Source of the DNA: Malus domestica
Lineage: Eukaryota > Streptophyta > Magnoliopsida > Rosales > Rosaceae
Direction of reading: 5' to 3'
NCBI RefSeq assembly: GCF_042453785.1
Contig: NC_091677.1
Location: forward strand, 7,721,501-7,785,500
DNA length: 64,000 bases
The notes under the pieces were generated by a model, which was given only the letters and a program-made list of their open reading frames with translations, did not search any database and had not been told where the DNA came from. A program made the position numbers and the translations under genes. How positions within the stretch are numbered: the first letter of the stretch is position 1; every line of letters starts with the position of its first letter. Positions 27,015 through 38,490 of the stretch are shown here, piece after piece.

Positions 27015-27175
27015 AGCTTTATAGGTAAAGCTTTGCAAGTTGAAGCTTTGAAGCTAGAGCTTCGTAAATGAAGCTTTTGAAGCTAGAGCTCTGTAAATGA
27101 AGCTTTCGAAGTTGGAGCTTTTGTAAATGAAGCTTTTGAAGCTAGAGCTCTGTAAATGAAGCTTTTGAAGCTAAT
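27015..27175. repeat. Tandem array, period about 30 bp, GAAGCTTT-type units
   Basis: Five or so units of the type AATGAAGCTTTTGAAGCTAG and AGCTCTGT, each with an AGCTT/AAGCT palindrome (HindIII-like site). It lies inside element C. Confidence 0.85.
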
Positions 27176-27176
27176 T

Positions 27177-27355
27177 GACATGAGTGATGCTCATGAATGT
27201 TTATGTTGATTAACATGAGTGATGCTCATGGATGTTGACATGAGTGATGCTCATGAATGTTGACATGAATGATGGTCATGAATGCTTATGTATGATTGAC
27301 ATGAGTGATGCTAATGAAATGTTTATGTATGATTGACATGAGTAATGCTCATGTA
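27177..27355. repeat. Tandem array of TGACATGAGTGATGCTCATG units
   Basis: About six units of roughly 21-33 bp. Each core CATGAGTGATGCTCATG is an inverted repeat (CATGAG/CTCATG). It lies inside element C. Confidence 0.85.
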
Positions 27356-28119
27356 TAATTTTGGAGTACTAGACGTACTTTTGATCACCTAGTTGGTGAT
27401 AATAGAGGGCCTGGCTCTTTTAAGCATATGGGCATTCGCTCTCCCTTAACATTCCAGCCTATTATTTTGGGCTTGCCGTCTTTTTTTTTTTTTTTTTTAC
27501 CCTCTGATGGGGTTTATACAGATGTCTTCGAAAGATAAGAAAAATAAATCACATCATTCAAAAACAAGAAAAGCAAATCACATCATTCTGGTGGAGTGTT
27601 TATTCCTTGCTTTTGCAGTGTGGGTGTTTATTCCTTGCTTTTGCAGTGTCCCCATGTGCTCTTGCAGTGGAAAACATCTCTTTTGCTTTCTGCTTTTTCT
27701 CGATTTTTCTGCTTTGCTTTCGCTTTTGTTTCCCACTGCATTTCCAAGCATTCTTTTGCCTTTTCTTTTCTCTTTGCAATGCGCCTCTCTCTGTCTCTAT
27801 CTCTGCTTTTGCTTTTTCTTTTCTCCTTTCGCTTTCGGATTGGAGGACGTTGCCATCCATGCTTCTTCATTTTTCAGCTGGAAAGTTGAAGACCCAAGAC
27901 TGCAAAGCAGATTAAACAATGTATGGGGAAGAAAAAACAGTGACTTGGGTATCTCTTTCACTTATTTTCCTCCACTTTCCCTCATTTTCCGGGAAAATAA
28001 CAGATAATTGAGGTAGTGCATAACCAAATCAACAAAAGATTATCCTTTTGCTTATTCTCCTCCTCCGCTTCCTTTGACTGCAGATTCAGATTTTTAACGG
28101 AATTGCCCATGCAGCTCGT

Positions 28120-28678
28120 CTAAGGAAAGGGTGTGATTTTCTTCATTTTAGTTTGCTTAATGTCCACCGCAAAACCCTTACCATGCAGCTTCCAGTAGTC
28201 CGCCTGTGGATTGATCCACTCTGGCTCCGCAATATCCACCCTCGATGTCTTCAAGGCATCCGTTGATATGTTGTATTTGGCATCCCTCGTTTCCAACAGC
28301 TCCGGCTTCACCATACCCAGATTCACCGGCTAAGGTGACATCATAAGGGCCGATGCTCCCAGTGGAAGTCGGTCACCTCGGTCAACTTGCCATGTGCACC
28401 AGAATTTGCCGTAAGTTTTGGCCAAATTCTGGATTTGACGAGTGGTTGAGGCGAGTGATGTAGTGGTGGGTCTCAATCTGAAAAGTCATGTCGTGGCTGT
28501 AGAGTGCGAAAGTGCACACGTGCTGGCTCATCTGTTTCACCGGTTTGAGGGACTGCATCATCTCGGCGCTGTTGTCCAGGACGTGCTGTCCCATCGTCAT
28601 CGACTTCTTCGAAGGCGTTGGCTGATCTCCCAGCCTGAAGGCAGGGTTCGGAGTTGGCGTCTTATTACTTGAAACCAT
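28120..28678 (-). pseudogene. OBAP: Captured oil-body-associated protein (OBAP) gene fragment
   Basis: The minus-strand frame from 28678 reads MVSSNKTPTPNPAFRLGDQP, then MTMGQHVLDNSAEMMQSLKP and MSQHVCTFALYSHDMTFQIE, the N-terminal half of plant OBAP. It then jumps, in a shifted frame, to the family's late block (KFWCTWQVDRGDRLPLGASA), an in-frame TAG, and the C-terminus ISTDALKTSRVDIAEPEWIN to the stop at 28120-28122. The middle third is missing, so the fragment is internally deleted and cannot be functional. OBAPs sit on seed lipid droplets. It lies in sense within LTR element C, between the tandem arrays and the primer-binding side. Family assignment is by eye but is supported over both ends. 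Confidence 0.88.
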
Positions 28679-28679
28679 C

Positions 28680-29141
28680 TCAAAACGACGTTGTGTCTTG
28701 CTTCTGATCTCTCTGAAAGATGTGGACGATGGCAGGCGAGAGGGATGACGGAGGCTGAAGAAGAGGCGTTACTCTATGGTTCTCAGGCCCAGTCCCAGCA
28801 TAGAATAATCTGGTCCGACAGAGCTCGCAATTCATCATATTTCTCTTAATTGCAAAGGACGCAGAGTCCGCCTTCAGTTTTTTGGGAATTTTCTTTTCTC
28901 GCAGTTTCTCTATGCGTTTCTCAGAAAATCTTATTCTCTCTCTTCTCATATGCTGATTGAATGGGTGTGATTGTAACTGACAAATAATGGTAGAGAGAGA
29001 GTTTGTGGTGTTTTGTTTGAAGAGGTGAAAGAGATCAGAAGCAAGAGTGAGGTAGAGAGAGTTTTGGTTATCTCTTGGGTTTTGCAGATCCACGACGGAA
29101 GTGAAAAAATGAAAGAGAACAGACATAGTTTTTCATGTCGA
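28680..29141 (-). other. Leader region of element C, no gene recognised
   Basis: The interval between the primer-binding site and the OBAP start. A long open minus-strand frame (29126-28680) has no recognised similarity and may be leader or former 5' flank of the OBAP gene. Confidence 0.4.
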
Positions 29142-29161
29142 TTCCCACAGACGGCGCCAAA
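29142..29161 (-). other. Primer-binding site of element C
   Basis: TTTGGCGCCGTCTGTGGGAA on the minus strand adjoins the 5' LTR. It resembles the TGGCGCC-type sites of plant gypsy elements. Confidence 0.7.
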
Positions 29162-29573
29162 TGTTGATGCACAAAACCGGAGGGGTCTTGGAACAACGTA
29201 AATCCGACCGTGAATCTGCAAGAAAGTAAATAACACAGGATGTATCGTGGTTCACCCCAATGTTTGGGCTACGTCCACACTAATATTATATTTCTCTGAA
29301 AGATGTGTATGGATTACAAGGGTAAGGGGGAGTCCCCCAGAGTAAGAGAGAGTTTGATAGGGCTCTCTGTTTGTGAGCATGAGAGCTTGAGAGAGATGAG
29401 CTTTGTGAGGGTGAGAAGGCATGAGGTTTATGAGGGTGAGAAGGCATTTTTATAGAATAAGGGCTCCTCCCCCTTTTACATATTTGCCCCTCCATTTATT
29501 ACATAATTACATTTGAGTCCCCCGAGTATTTATACGATATCTAAATACGGAGGCCCTAAGTATGGTACAAACA
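29162..29573 (-). repeat. LTR of element C (5' LTR in element orientation)
   Basis: 412 bp, diverged partner of 25739-26150, followed by AGTGT at 29574-29578. Confidence 0.93.
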
Positions 29574-30462
29574 AGTGTGAGTGCATTTGTTGAGCTATAC
29601 TTTTTCTCTCAATCCAAAAAACCACAAATTATCCAAAATTCTTCATACCTTATTCTGTTTTAAAACTTACAGGTTTTCAAACTCAAAAAACCTTGTAAAA
29701 ATCCTGCCCCCTTCTTCAAGTCAACTCAATGAAGCTAAGGTTCTACGGACAACAAGGAGAGTTACAATTGATGAACTAGCTTTTCTTGATCCTGATCTGC
29801 ATAAGTTATAGAAACAGATTATGTGTTTTCATCTTTTCTTAAGATATGTAATTGTATATCTCCATATGTAACAAACGTTCAATGTATCATTACTCTTCCT
29901 TACACAATTATATGTTGAACAATTTATAGGATGATACATTTCTGTGCAAAGCTTCTGTTAAACGTTTTGATACACGTTACAATTGGTGGTACAGTGCTTG
30001 CCCCAATTGTGTAAAGCAAATGCAGAAGGATTCCAACACCTTGGTAAGATTTAATACATAAATCTCTGTTTTTTTTTTTTTTTTTTTTAACGAAAAAGAG
30101 AATCTGTGAGAATAGCGCTTTTCATTCCAGGTGAACAAAGGTTTGATATCTAATACTATTCTCAAATATGATGTTTATATTTTTACATCATGTTTTCAAA
30201 CATTTCCTTATGTTCGCTTCAACTTTCTTAAAATTTACATATCAAACATTTTCAATACTATGAATTATAACTAGGAATCATCTTTTCTTCTTTCCGTGAA
30301 CAACTATATTAATGTTGCATAATCATTCAAATCAGTGAATTTGAATAAATTTCAGAAATTGATCCAAGAGAATGTGATGAGGTTCCGATCAAGTTATTAA
30401 AAATAAATAAAAATATCACCTCATGCTCAGGCAAAGCCACACAGCAACACTGGAAACAATGA

Positions 30463-31057
30463 TTAGGTTGGTATGCTTTCAAGTTGTTTTATCTTTTCCT
30501 CCATTACCATTTAAATGTGATACTAAATCCTATCCAAATATGTTATGTTCTATTCCTCTTTGTTCAGGTTGCTTTATCAATGACAACAAGGGCTGAAGAC
30601 ACCTTTCCCTTCTCTGATCAAGAATGTTTACCATGTTTTGTTTATCTATATTAAATCATGTTTAACATGTTTAAAAACTCGTACATATCTTTTTTCGTCC
30701 AAAACTCAACAATATTTTTTGCATCCCCATACAACAGCATCTCCTCATTTTCTGTATGCAAAAGCTGGAACACAGTATATTAGATGAGGTTATTAGAAGA
30801 AATTCAGTTATTATAATGTTTTTTGTATCTTTGTACCAGGATTTTCTATTTTTTGTAACTGAATGCAACTGAATGTAATCCTCTTGGTCCAGAAATACAT
30901 AGAACTACTACAATAGAACGGATAACTATAATTTGTATCTTTATATGATCTAAATTTAACCTTTTCCAGTTAACGCTTTTCCAAATTCATTGTTGTTATC
31001 GTTGTTCCTATTTTGTAACCAAATTATTCTCATTTTTAACATCTCATCTTAACTTTA
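30463..31057. other. No gene; Helitron 3' subterminal DNA
   Basis: AT-rich sequence between the last RPA-like exon and the Helitron hairpin. Nothing else is recognised. Confidence 0.4.
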
Positions 31058-31090
31058 AACCCGCGTCAACGCGCGGGTATTAAGCTCTAG
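31058..31090 (+). other. Helitron 3' end: hairpin plus CTAG
   Basis: The stem ACCCGCG/CGCGGGT with a small loop, then TATTAAGCT and the terminal CTAG, followed by host T. This is the termination signal of rolling-circle Helitron transposition. Confidence 0.8.
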
Positions 31091-31091
31091 T

Positions 31092-31974
31092 GATCTTCTA
31101 TATATTAGGTGTCCTTAACCTGCCCCCACGATCGAGCTGAAAACGAGTTTAATTAGGCAAGGATATGATTATCTGCCAATTGGTCTGACCGCAGACAAGT
31201 TTAACTCCAACTTTGTTCAAAGCCGACTCTCCAGCAGTCATAATCTATGCTTCTATAGAGTAACAATTTTGTTAATAATTAAAGTACAAGTACTTTGTTG
31301 AGAAGATTAAGGGTAGTTGTTTCTCTTAGTTTTCCGTTTTGTATGCCGTCACTTATTTTGATATATTTTTCCTTCTACAATTCTTTATTTCTTATCATGA
31401 AATTGGTCGACTAAATAAGAAAAAAATTGGAAAAAAAAAAAATGAGAGTGCGAAAATTACTTTGGTGAGTAAAAGTCGAAATTGGTAGGATATATTGCTA
31501 TATAAGATAATGCTACATGCAAAGATATAGTCATGAATCTGACCTAGCAATATATATTCTCATCGTCTCATCCTCGTGGTCGTGCTTGTGCTACCAATGT
31601 TTTCAAGCTTATTAATGTCTCTAGTTGTAGGGGAGTTTGGACACGGTCTCACAGAGGCTGACGAGTGGTGATCGTGACCCAAACAACACATATACATATA
31701 ATTTTAATTGAGGAAAACCGAAATAATTAAACAAAGTTCAGCCAACGTCCAGATTCTTAGAATGAAGGGAGTTTTAACGAAAAGGGCCTGAAACTATTCA
31801 TTCTTAATTATAAGGACATTTTGTGTATGAAAAGTCCATAATGGATCAAGTTCTTTTCTTTATTTACTCTTATGCTATTACAGCGGGATCCACAAAGATG
31901 TTGACATTTCTGTCTGGGAATACATCATTTTACATTATGCTATTAAACTTATGTTAATTTTACAGCTAGCTCTT
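31092..31974. other. Intergenic; no gene seen
   Basis: AT-rich. A short segment near 31765-31830 (GAGTTTTAACGAAAAGG onward) resembles a decayed member of the AACTTTAACG MITE class. Confidence 0.4.
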
Positions 31975-32950
31975 CAGGCTTCCATCATGTTGTCGATGTT
32001 ATGCAGCTCTTCTTCTGACAAATTATTCTAATATTGTTCATCGCCTTCTACTAGCTCCGCATCTCTTTCTCTATCTTCTTTCACCTTGTAATATATTTTT
32101 GTTGTTTCTTTTTTGAAATTTTGGGGCTTCCAATAAAGCTAATGACTGATTCTTGTATTGCTGTAAATATACATCTCTTCTTCTTCTGCTATTAGTACCA
32201 TGTCATACCTAAAATCTTTAAACTCATCTAAAGCAAACATTTGGATCCCTTTAAATTTTAAAATATCTTTGTATGAAGGAGTCCACCTATGTGAGGAGAT
32301 AGGGTTTAGTCTAAGGGACTCTTCATTGATCATGGCTATATGCCTAGCTTTCTCTTTATGCATATGTACATACCAATCTGGTAGACTACTAATAAAACTT
32401 ATGCAAATTTCTTTCCACATTTCTAGATAATCTTCTGCTACTTTTATAAGTTTTTTAGGAAATGATTCTAGTTGAGAAATACGGTTAATAAATATTTTAT
32501 CGAGATAACCAAACTCTAATAGTAAGGCAGGGGTAACTTCTACTACATTATGCTTTTCCTGATGCTCATAACTAAAATGTCATGATTTAAAATCTTTCAT
32601 ATTAATCCTGGCCACAGTTACGCTAACCTCTGATTTACAAATACAATTCTCTGTACTATCACAAAGACATGGAGGATATATCTTTGTAATAATATCCATC
32701 CCTGGTTTTGGATCAAAGATGGACTGATACAAGGAGTATTGTAATTGTAATTGTAACTCTTTCATGGACTGTGATGCTCTGCTCAGGATCTCATTTTGCA
32801 TATCAGTTGGCATTATTCTTAGTTTTGCCTTTAAAATTTCTTCTAATAAAACATCATCTAATATTAAGTCTGAAGATATATTCCTAATAAAACTTTCATA
32901 TTTTTCTTGTTTTTCTTTGTCACTCAGAACCTGATGCTGATCATTACTTT
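31975..32950 (-). pseudogene. Pararetrovirus downstream region, broken frames
   Basis: Open pieces at 32813-32580, 32420-32139 and an acidic end at about 32100-31975 appear to continue the last viral reading frame but are separated by stops and frame changes. The 32813-32580 piece has a Cys-rich stretch (PPCLCDSTENCICKS). No function is assigned. Confidence 0.6.
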
Positions 32951-32954
32951 GATG

Positions 32955-33596
32955 TTACTCCATTTCAACGTCTTCTTCTAAGAGCTCAATCTTAATTTCT
33001 TCTATGGACTCATTAGCCTCTTGTTCTATGGGTTTAATAACTTTTTTTCCTTTATTCTTATGATGATCAGTTTCTAAACCTATTTTTAATTCTCTTTTCA
33101 ATGTGTCACTTGCCTTTTGCTGCATTCTAAGATATTTGAGTTCTTGGTTCATTTTGGTAAACTTACCAAGTAATGACTCATGGTCCCTATAGATGGCTTG
33201 AAGGTTGTGCTTAAGAGAATGAATATGCTGCTGGTTTTGGTGGAAATTAAAATTAAAGCTATCAAACTCTTGTTCCAAGGCTCTAATTAATTTTTCATGA
33301 CCTAACCTCATGTTTGGTTGCTTAATTTGAATATTCCAAAAATTATCTAAGAGAATCTGTTGCCTATTAGAAAGCCCTGGTACCCTTGACCTATATCTCA
33401 GAGTTGGATTTCTGATTCCTTCAACAATATTGCCATTAAAGTTGAACGTAGGTACTGGTGGTGATGCTGGTCTGCTCATGCTATTTTGAAATCCACTGAA
33501 TGGTGGAGGTTGATGGTGGATCATCATGCCATTGAAAGAAACTCTTCTACCTTGCAGCCTTGTGCTATTTGCTGATGATAGTCCATGATATTCCAT
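32955..33596 (-). pseudogene. Pararetrovirus 3' ORF, coiled-coil protein of unknown role
   Basis: A 213-residue open frame downstream of the polymerase region. The first half is Pro/Asn-rich (MMIHHQPPPFSGFQNS). The middle is heptad-rich and likely coiled-coil (about residues 100-175), and the end is strongly acidic (IELLEEDVEME). It is intact as a frame but is surrounded by broken viral frames. The position matches the separate 3' ORF of several caulimovirid genera. Confidence 0.65.
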
Positions 33597-33599
33597 ACC

Positions 33600-34865
33600 T
33601 GTTCAACAAATTAATCTTGATAAGATATCAGCTAATGTATTATCATTACCTTTTATATGTTCAAAAATTAGTTTAAAACCATTTCTTGTAATTGAATCAA
33701 CAAAATTAACTCATCTTCGGGCTGCCTGTTTATTAGCATGTATCTTGTTATAATGAGAAACTGTATTTTGACAATCTGTTCTAATCGTAAATACTTCATT
33801 ATGTAAAAATAAAGAAAATGCTTCAAGTGAATTAATTATCCCTAGAATTTATAAATCTGTTGATGGTAATCTTGACTGTATATCACTAAACTTTCCTGAG
33901 GAATATCTACAAACTTGTTCGTCAGACTTTAGAGACTCCCTATGCTTTTTCTGGTATACTATACCTGCCCATTCTAATAATGAAGCAACTATTATCTAGT
34001 GGTAATGTTAATGGCTTAAGTTTAGTAATTTCTTCTTTTATTTTTTGAACTAATTTAATATCTTCACTATTAAAATACATTTGTCATGTTTTGCTAGTTT
34101 TACTATGTAATATTGCTATTTTTCTTCCTAAATCAGGGATAATTTTTTTTGCATAATTTAGCAATCCTAAAAATGCTTGTAACTGTTTCTTATCTTCTAA
34201 TTTATCTGGAAAATCTAACACCTTTTTAGCTATATGATCTTGTAATTGTATTGTACCTGACTTGATATACATTCCTAAAAATTCTATATCTTGCTTTTCT
34301 AATGCTATTTTATTTTTGCTAATCACAATTTCATTATTGATAAATTCTTGTAATACTATCTCTAAATGCTTCCTATGTTCATTTTTATTTTTACTATGTA
34401 CTAAAATATCATCTACATAAACACTACAAAAATTATCATATTTCTTGAAAATTTGGTCCATCTTTCTTTGAAAGATCGATGTCGCATTTTAAGTTCAAAT
34501 GGCATCACGAGCCACTCAAAATGTCCTTCTATACAAGTAAAAGTTGTCCACTCAATTGATTCTTCTGCTAATCTTATTTGCCAAAAACCTGATTTACAAT
34601 CAAATTTGCTAAAATATTTACTCTCTTGAATTTTATTTATAAGCTCATCCTTATTTGGTAATTTATAACTATCTTCGTATGTATTATCATTTAATCTCTT
34701 GTAATTATAAACTATTCTAGCCTTACCTCTCTTTAGTTCTGAATGTTTTCTTACAATAAATGTTGCTGATCTATGTCTAGACTTAGAGGGTCTAATTACT
34801 TTTAAATTTAACAACTCTTTTATTTGCTGCTCAAACTCTTGTTTATCTATTAGACTACAAGACAT
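33600..34865 (-). pseudogene. Pararetrovirus reverse transcriptase and RNase H region
   Basis: 34865-34413 holds the fingers/palm part with ARIVYNYKRLND and FSKFDCKSGFWQI. 34461-34084 holds the catalytic VYVDD box and a thumb-like FLGLLNYA block. The two overlap in different frames, so a frameshift separates the front of the palm from its catalytic box. RNase H motifs follow at about 34080-33600 (a TDCQ block and HIKGNDNTLADILSR) but are split by several stops. The enzyme is inactive here. In the virus it copies pregenomic RNA to DNA. Confidence 0.88.
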
Positions 34866-35235
34866 ATCAGCTGTCTTAATGGTTAAATCTGTGTTAATTA
34901 TATCTAATTTTGCTAGTATTTTATTTTTACTCTAATGTAACTGTGGGTCTTCTCTTATAATCCTAGTTTGTTCTGCTAATTGTAACAATTCTTCTAAACT
35001 CTTTGGTCTATCTAACTGTAATATTTCTATACAAGTTCCTTCTTCTAAAATCGGGTATTCATGTTCAAAAATGTCTTCATCAAATTCTTCTACATTATTA
35101 TGCTCATCATTTTCTTTTGAGTTTTCTAAATGATAACTATCTTGGCCACTAGACTCTTATATACTTATGTTTTTGTATGCTTCTACAGTATTACTTTGGT
35201 CAGTTATTGTAAAGCCTCTTTTGAAAAATGTTATG

Positions 35236-35505
35236 TTAGGGTTCATAAATAAAAAAACCTTGCAAACTTTTCAAAAAGTTTAAACCTAAAATAAATGGAT
35301 ATGATCCTGCTGGTGAAACAAATGTTAATGGTAAATTAAATTGTTGTTTTTCTACTTTAATAAACTCATTATTTATACAATGTGTTAAGTAAACTGGTCT
35401 CCCATCAAATTGTGTTATTCTTACTGGTTTTGCTAATTTTTGTCTATATTTTTCTGGTACTAACTCTTCTCTTATGACACTCTTTGTACTCCCTGTATCT
35501 ATCAT
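35236..35505 (-). pseudogene. Pararetrovirus aspartic protease domain
   Basis: The frame opens at the catalytic MIDTGSTKSVI motif and runs about 89 residues to a hydrophobic ILGLNFL block, the usual second half of a retropepsin-type fold. It would release capsid and polymerase from the polyprotein. The frame is disconnected from both the capsid frame upstream and the polymerase frame downstream by stops. Confidence 0.85.
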
Positions 35506-35514
35506 AGCTATCGT

Positions 35515-37475
35515 TTATATCCTATGTTCTTTTGCTAATTCAATTTTATAATTTATGGTAATTAAAGAACTATTTTTTGGGTTTTCTATACTATAAACAA
35601 TATTTCCTAATATTTCAGTAGTTTCTTGTGATTCTGCTGAATTAACTTCTAATAACCTATTATTATAATATTTTTCACATAATATTGAATATGTATTATA
35701 GTATTTATTTGCAACTAATTTACTACATTTATGACATTTTTCTGGCCGACCTAAATTGATGTATTTATATTCTTCTTCATGCTGTTCTTCTATGAATGCA
35801 CATATATACTCTTCTAGATCACTATTTGTGTTACTTGAATCTTCTGAGTCTGAATCTATTATGTTAATACTCTCTATACTATAAATGCTCTCATTATCAC
35901 TTAAATTATCTAAACTGTATATTGACTGAATATCCTCATCTTCTTCTAACTTAAACAACTCCATCAAATGTACTTTTTTTTTCGACTGTTTACCTAATTT
36001 TGGACATTTAGGTCTAATATGTCCAGCTTCTCCACATGAATAACATTTACAATTACTCTTATCTTTTGATACTTTATATTTTCTAATCCAAGGTCTGCCA
36101 CTTCTTTTTCTAAATTGCTTTGGAATATATTTTCTTTTCTTATATGTTCTTGAAGGTCTTATGCTGAAATTCTTATGCTGTTTGTAGGGTTTATACGATT
36201 TATATTTCTTTTTGTATATTTTCTTATACTTTTTCTTATGGCAACCATACTGTTGTGGTAAATCTATATTTTTACAACACATGTAAAATTGTTTCCTAAT
36301 TTGTCTCTTAGCTTTTATTTGACTACACTCTTGTCTGAGTATATCATATACATGTTGAATTCTAGGTCCTAAAGCAATATCATTTTTCTTCGGATGCTTT
36401 TGCCATTCATTCCAAATCTTTTCACCTATTGGTCCTTTTATTTTTTTCATATAAGTATCTAATAAATTAATATCACTAATTCTACATGTTCTTCCTAAAT
36501 ATTTAAAGAAATTTGTGGTATACTCAGCTATATACTGTAAATCGCAAATTTGTAATTGTTCTAAATTTTTGATTGCTCTTATTTGTTCTTGTTCGCTTTT
36601 GCCATCTAACCTATTATGATCTAAAAACTCTTGTTTAATCAAAGTAACAAAACCATCAATATTAAAATATATTTTAGCTGCCTGATACTGTTCTGGATTT
36701 TGAACTTTCCATGACTGGAAGTAATAAAAAATTAAATCATCCAAAGTATGCTCAAAGTAATCTAACATATTTTGTGAATTACTAAAATCTAACATTAATG
36801 CTGCATGTACGCAACATTTTTCCCATCTCTCAATCGTTCTTTCTCAATCTTGTGGATCTACATTATCTAAATTTAATATATTACCAGCTATATTAATTTG
36901 TTCTAATCCTCTCAAATATGAAATCCTTTTTTTTTAGGTTTTATCATACTTTCTTTCATATAGTCTACTTTTGCTTTTTCATTATATTATTCATTTGTTG
37001 GTCTCAAAAATTATTGATCAGTTCTACTTGCGTGTCCTGGATTTTCTACTCCTGATGTACTACTTTCTTCTGCTGGGTTACATTCTACTTTCAATTCTAA
37101 TAAATTATTATATTCTTTTGATCCTAAAATGTGTTCTACTCCTATTTCTAAGATTAAAATTTTCATTTCTTCGTCTGAAATTTTATGTAGTCCTAAATCA
37201 TATGTCTTATATTTTTCCAAATATTGTTTTTCATCTAAATGATCAATATCTTCTATAAGTTTATCTACAATATGATCAAAATTTTGTTCAACTAAATTAA
37301 TATCTAAATTATCAAAAGCCATATTTATACTCTCATTTTCAATTTCACTCTCATCCTCTTCTATTTTTTCTAGTTGCTTATAATTACTAAACCTAATTGT
37401 TGCTTGACCTGTACTAGTTTCATATATTTGTACTTTATCTGGTTGTCTATTTTGTACTACTTGTAAATTAGGCAA
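35515..37475 (-). pseudogene. Pararetrovirus capsid (coat protein) region with zinc knuckle
   Basis: Two open pieces (37475-37011 and 36795-35515) separated by a short broken stretch. The larger piece has a basic region followed by a CX2CX4HX4C zinc knuckle (CYSCGEAGHIRPKC) at about 36058-36000, then an acidic Ser/Asp/Glu-rich tail. That basic-knuckle-acidic order is typical of caulimovirid coat proteins. The knuckle is intact, but the total frame is not. Confidence 0.85.
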
Positions 37476-37479
37476 TCCA

Positions 37480-38332
37480 CTAAGTTCCTTCTAAAAAGCT
37501 ATTATCTACGGGTTTTGCTTCTATCATATTTACATGTTTACTGCCAAATGTTTGAACTAAATTTTGAAATTCTAAATTAAACTTATGATTATATCTATCA
37601 GACACTTTACCTATATACATTAAGCTAATACACAAATTTTTATACTCTCCTTTCATATTATAATTTTTTGTTCTTATGCTCACTTTGATATATTTACTAA
37701 ATTCATTAATCGTCATAACATATTTGGAATACAATATATGATTGCTAAGTTTGAACTTAAGTCTACTTCAGCTGTTGTTATTGCTGCTTGTTGGTGATTA
37801 TCCCATCTATCATCATATATGTATACTAAAGCTTTTGTACCTTCTTGTGCTCTGGTTAATCCTGGTATTCCAATTAATATTGTTCCTATATGATCTGACT
37901 AAAATGTGATTTTCTCAAATGAGTAACTGCTTCTTTACTAATTAGATTAAGTGTGACTTCTTTATCAATACAGTTAACTTCATGTTGACTGATGCTGCTT
38001 ACAATTCTACTTCTGCTTTCAAATAAACCTAATTGATACAAGTTATATTTATTTTTCTGTGTTCTCTCAAAACCTCTTCGAATAAATTCTTGTGCTTCTT
38101 CTTCATTTGGATAAATATCCTCAGCCCTAACTACTTCTTTTCCTTTTTTTCCTAAAGAGTTCCATTTTCTATTATCAAAAGGATTTAGCTTAGGTCTTCT
38201 ATTATTATTTACACTTAAAGTTAAATTTTCTAATTTATCTAGTAAAGATGGTGGAAGTGATGAAAATGCGTTATGTAAAACTTGATTTATTTCTGCTATT
38301 TGTTCTTCAACTTGATCTAATTTTTCAACCAA
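37480..38332 (-). pseudogene. Pararetrovirus movement-protein (30K-type) region
   Basis: Two open pieces, 38332-37886 and 37734-37480, with a broken interval between them. The first opens with a coiled-coil and contains LYQLGLFESRSRIVSS. The second contains a YNMKGEYKNLCISLMYIGKV block and HVNMIEAKPVD. Position before the capsid and general spelling fit the 30K cell-to-cell movement family. Assignment is by order and pattern, not by search. Confidence 0.7.
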
Positions 38333-38490
38333 ACTTAAAACTAATTAGATAATCAAATTATTTTGCCTAATGGGAATATTACTACTGGATACCTGTGTTG
38401 AAAAATCTGTTAAACCTACTGGTTCTTTATCTAACTTACTAATTTCTTTCAAAGCTTGGATATATTTTCTGCTTGTTCTAGAATCTGTCA

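Larger units (their letters stand above)
25739..29573 (-). mobile_element. Non-autonomous LTR retrotransposon with captured OBAP gene (element C)
   Basis: Two 412-bp LTRs (25739-26150 and 29162-29573), each TGTTGATGCACA...GGTACAAACA, are flanked by the 5-bp duplication AGTGT (25734-25738 and 29574-29578). A primer-binding-like TTTGGCGCCGTCTGTGGGAA (29142-29161, minus) adjoins the right LTR, so the element is minus-oriented. The LTRs differ at many positions, so it is older than element G. The 3.0 kb interior has no reverse transcriptase or integrase. It contains three tandem arrays and a fragment of an oil-body-associated protein gene in sense. It is inserted at the splice donor of an RPA-like exon. 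Confidence 0.93.
23077..30462 (+). pseudogene. RPA70-like (replication protein A large subunit) gene remnant
   Basis: Recognisable exons: 23077-23229 (MDPTEVTPIVQLRPYTKADK), 23739-24012, 25179-25275, 25383-25507, about 25660-25738 (DIPELNSYRS), 29673-29804 (RVTIDELAFLDPDLHK), 29930-30043 (YNWWYSACPNCVKQM, part of the C-terminal zinc-ribbon OB domain) and 30356-30462 with a TGA stop. RPA binds single-stranded DNA. The order OB domain then Cys-rich C-terminus fits plant RPA1-like/DUF223 proteins. Lesions: an in-frame TAG at 25501-25503; a Harbinger-type insertion in the intron after exon 2; an LTR element inserted at the splice donor after DIPELNSYRS; and loss of part of the zinc-ribbon between exons 30043 and 30356. 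It is probably Helitron cargo. Confidence 0.82.
21437..31090 (+). mobile_element. Candidate Helitron carrying an RPA70-like gene (nested insertions included)
   Basis: The 3' terminus is the strong evidence: a GC-rich hairpin ACCCGCG-TCAA-CGCGCGGGT (about 31058-31078), a short spacer, then CTAG (31087-31090) followed by T, the classic Helitron 3' end. An RPA70-like gene remnant lies on the same strand upstream, and RPA-like genes are known cargo of plant Helitrons. The 5' end is not fixed: A followed by TCTCTACT at 21437 is only a candidate. No Rep/helicase gene was recognised, so the copy is non-autonomous. Two later insertions (24063-25078 and 25739-29573) enlarge it. Confidence 0.6.

Noticed and set aside
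26368..27355. Possible CRISPR-like or satellite array
   Set aside because: Units are adjacent tandem repeats without regular unique spacers and lie inside a plant LTR element.
27507..28007. Long plus-strand frames rich in Phe/Ser/Cys/Leu
   Set aside because: Caused by a TTTTG/TTTTC-rich low-complexity stretch; antisense frames are equally open and no family is seen.
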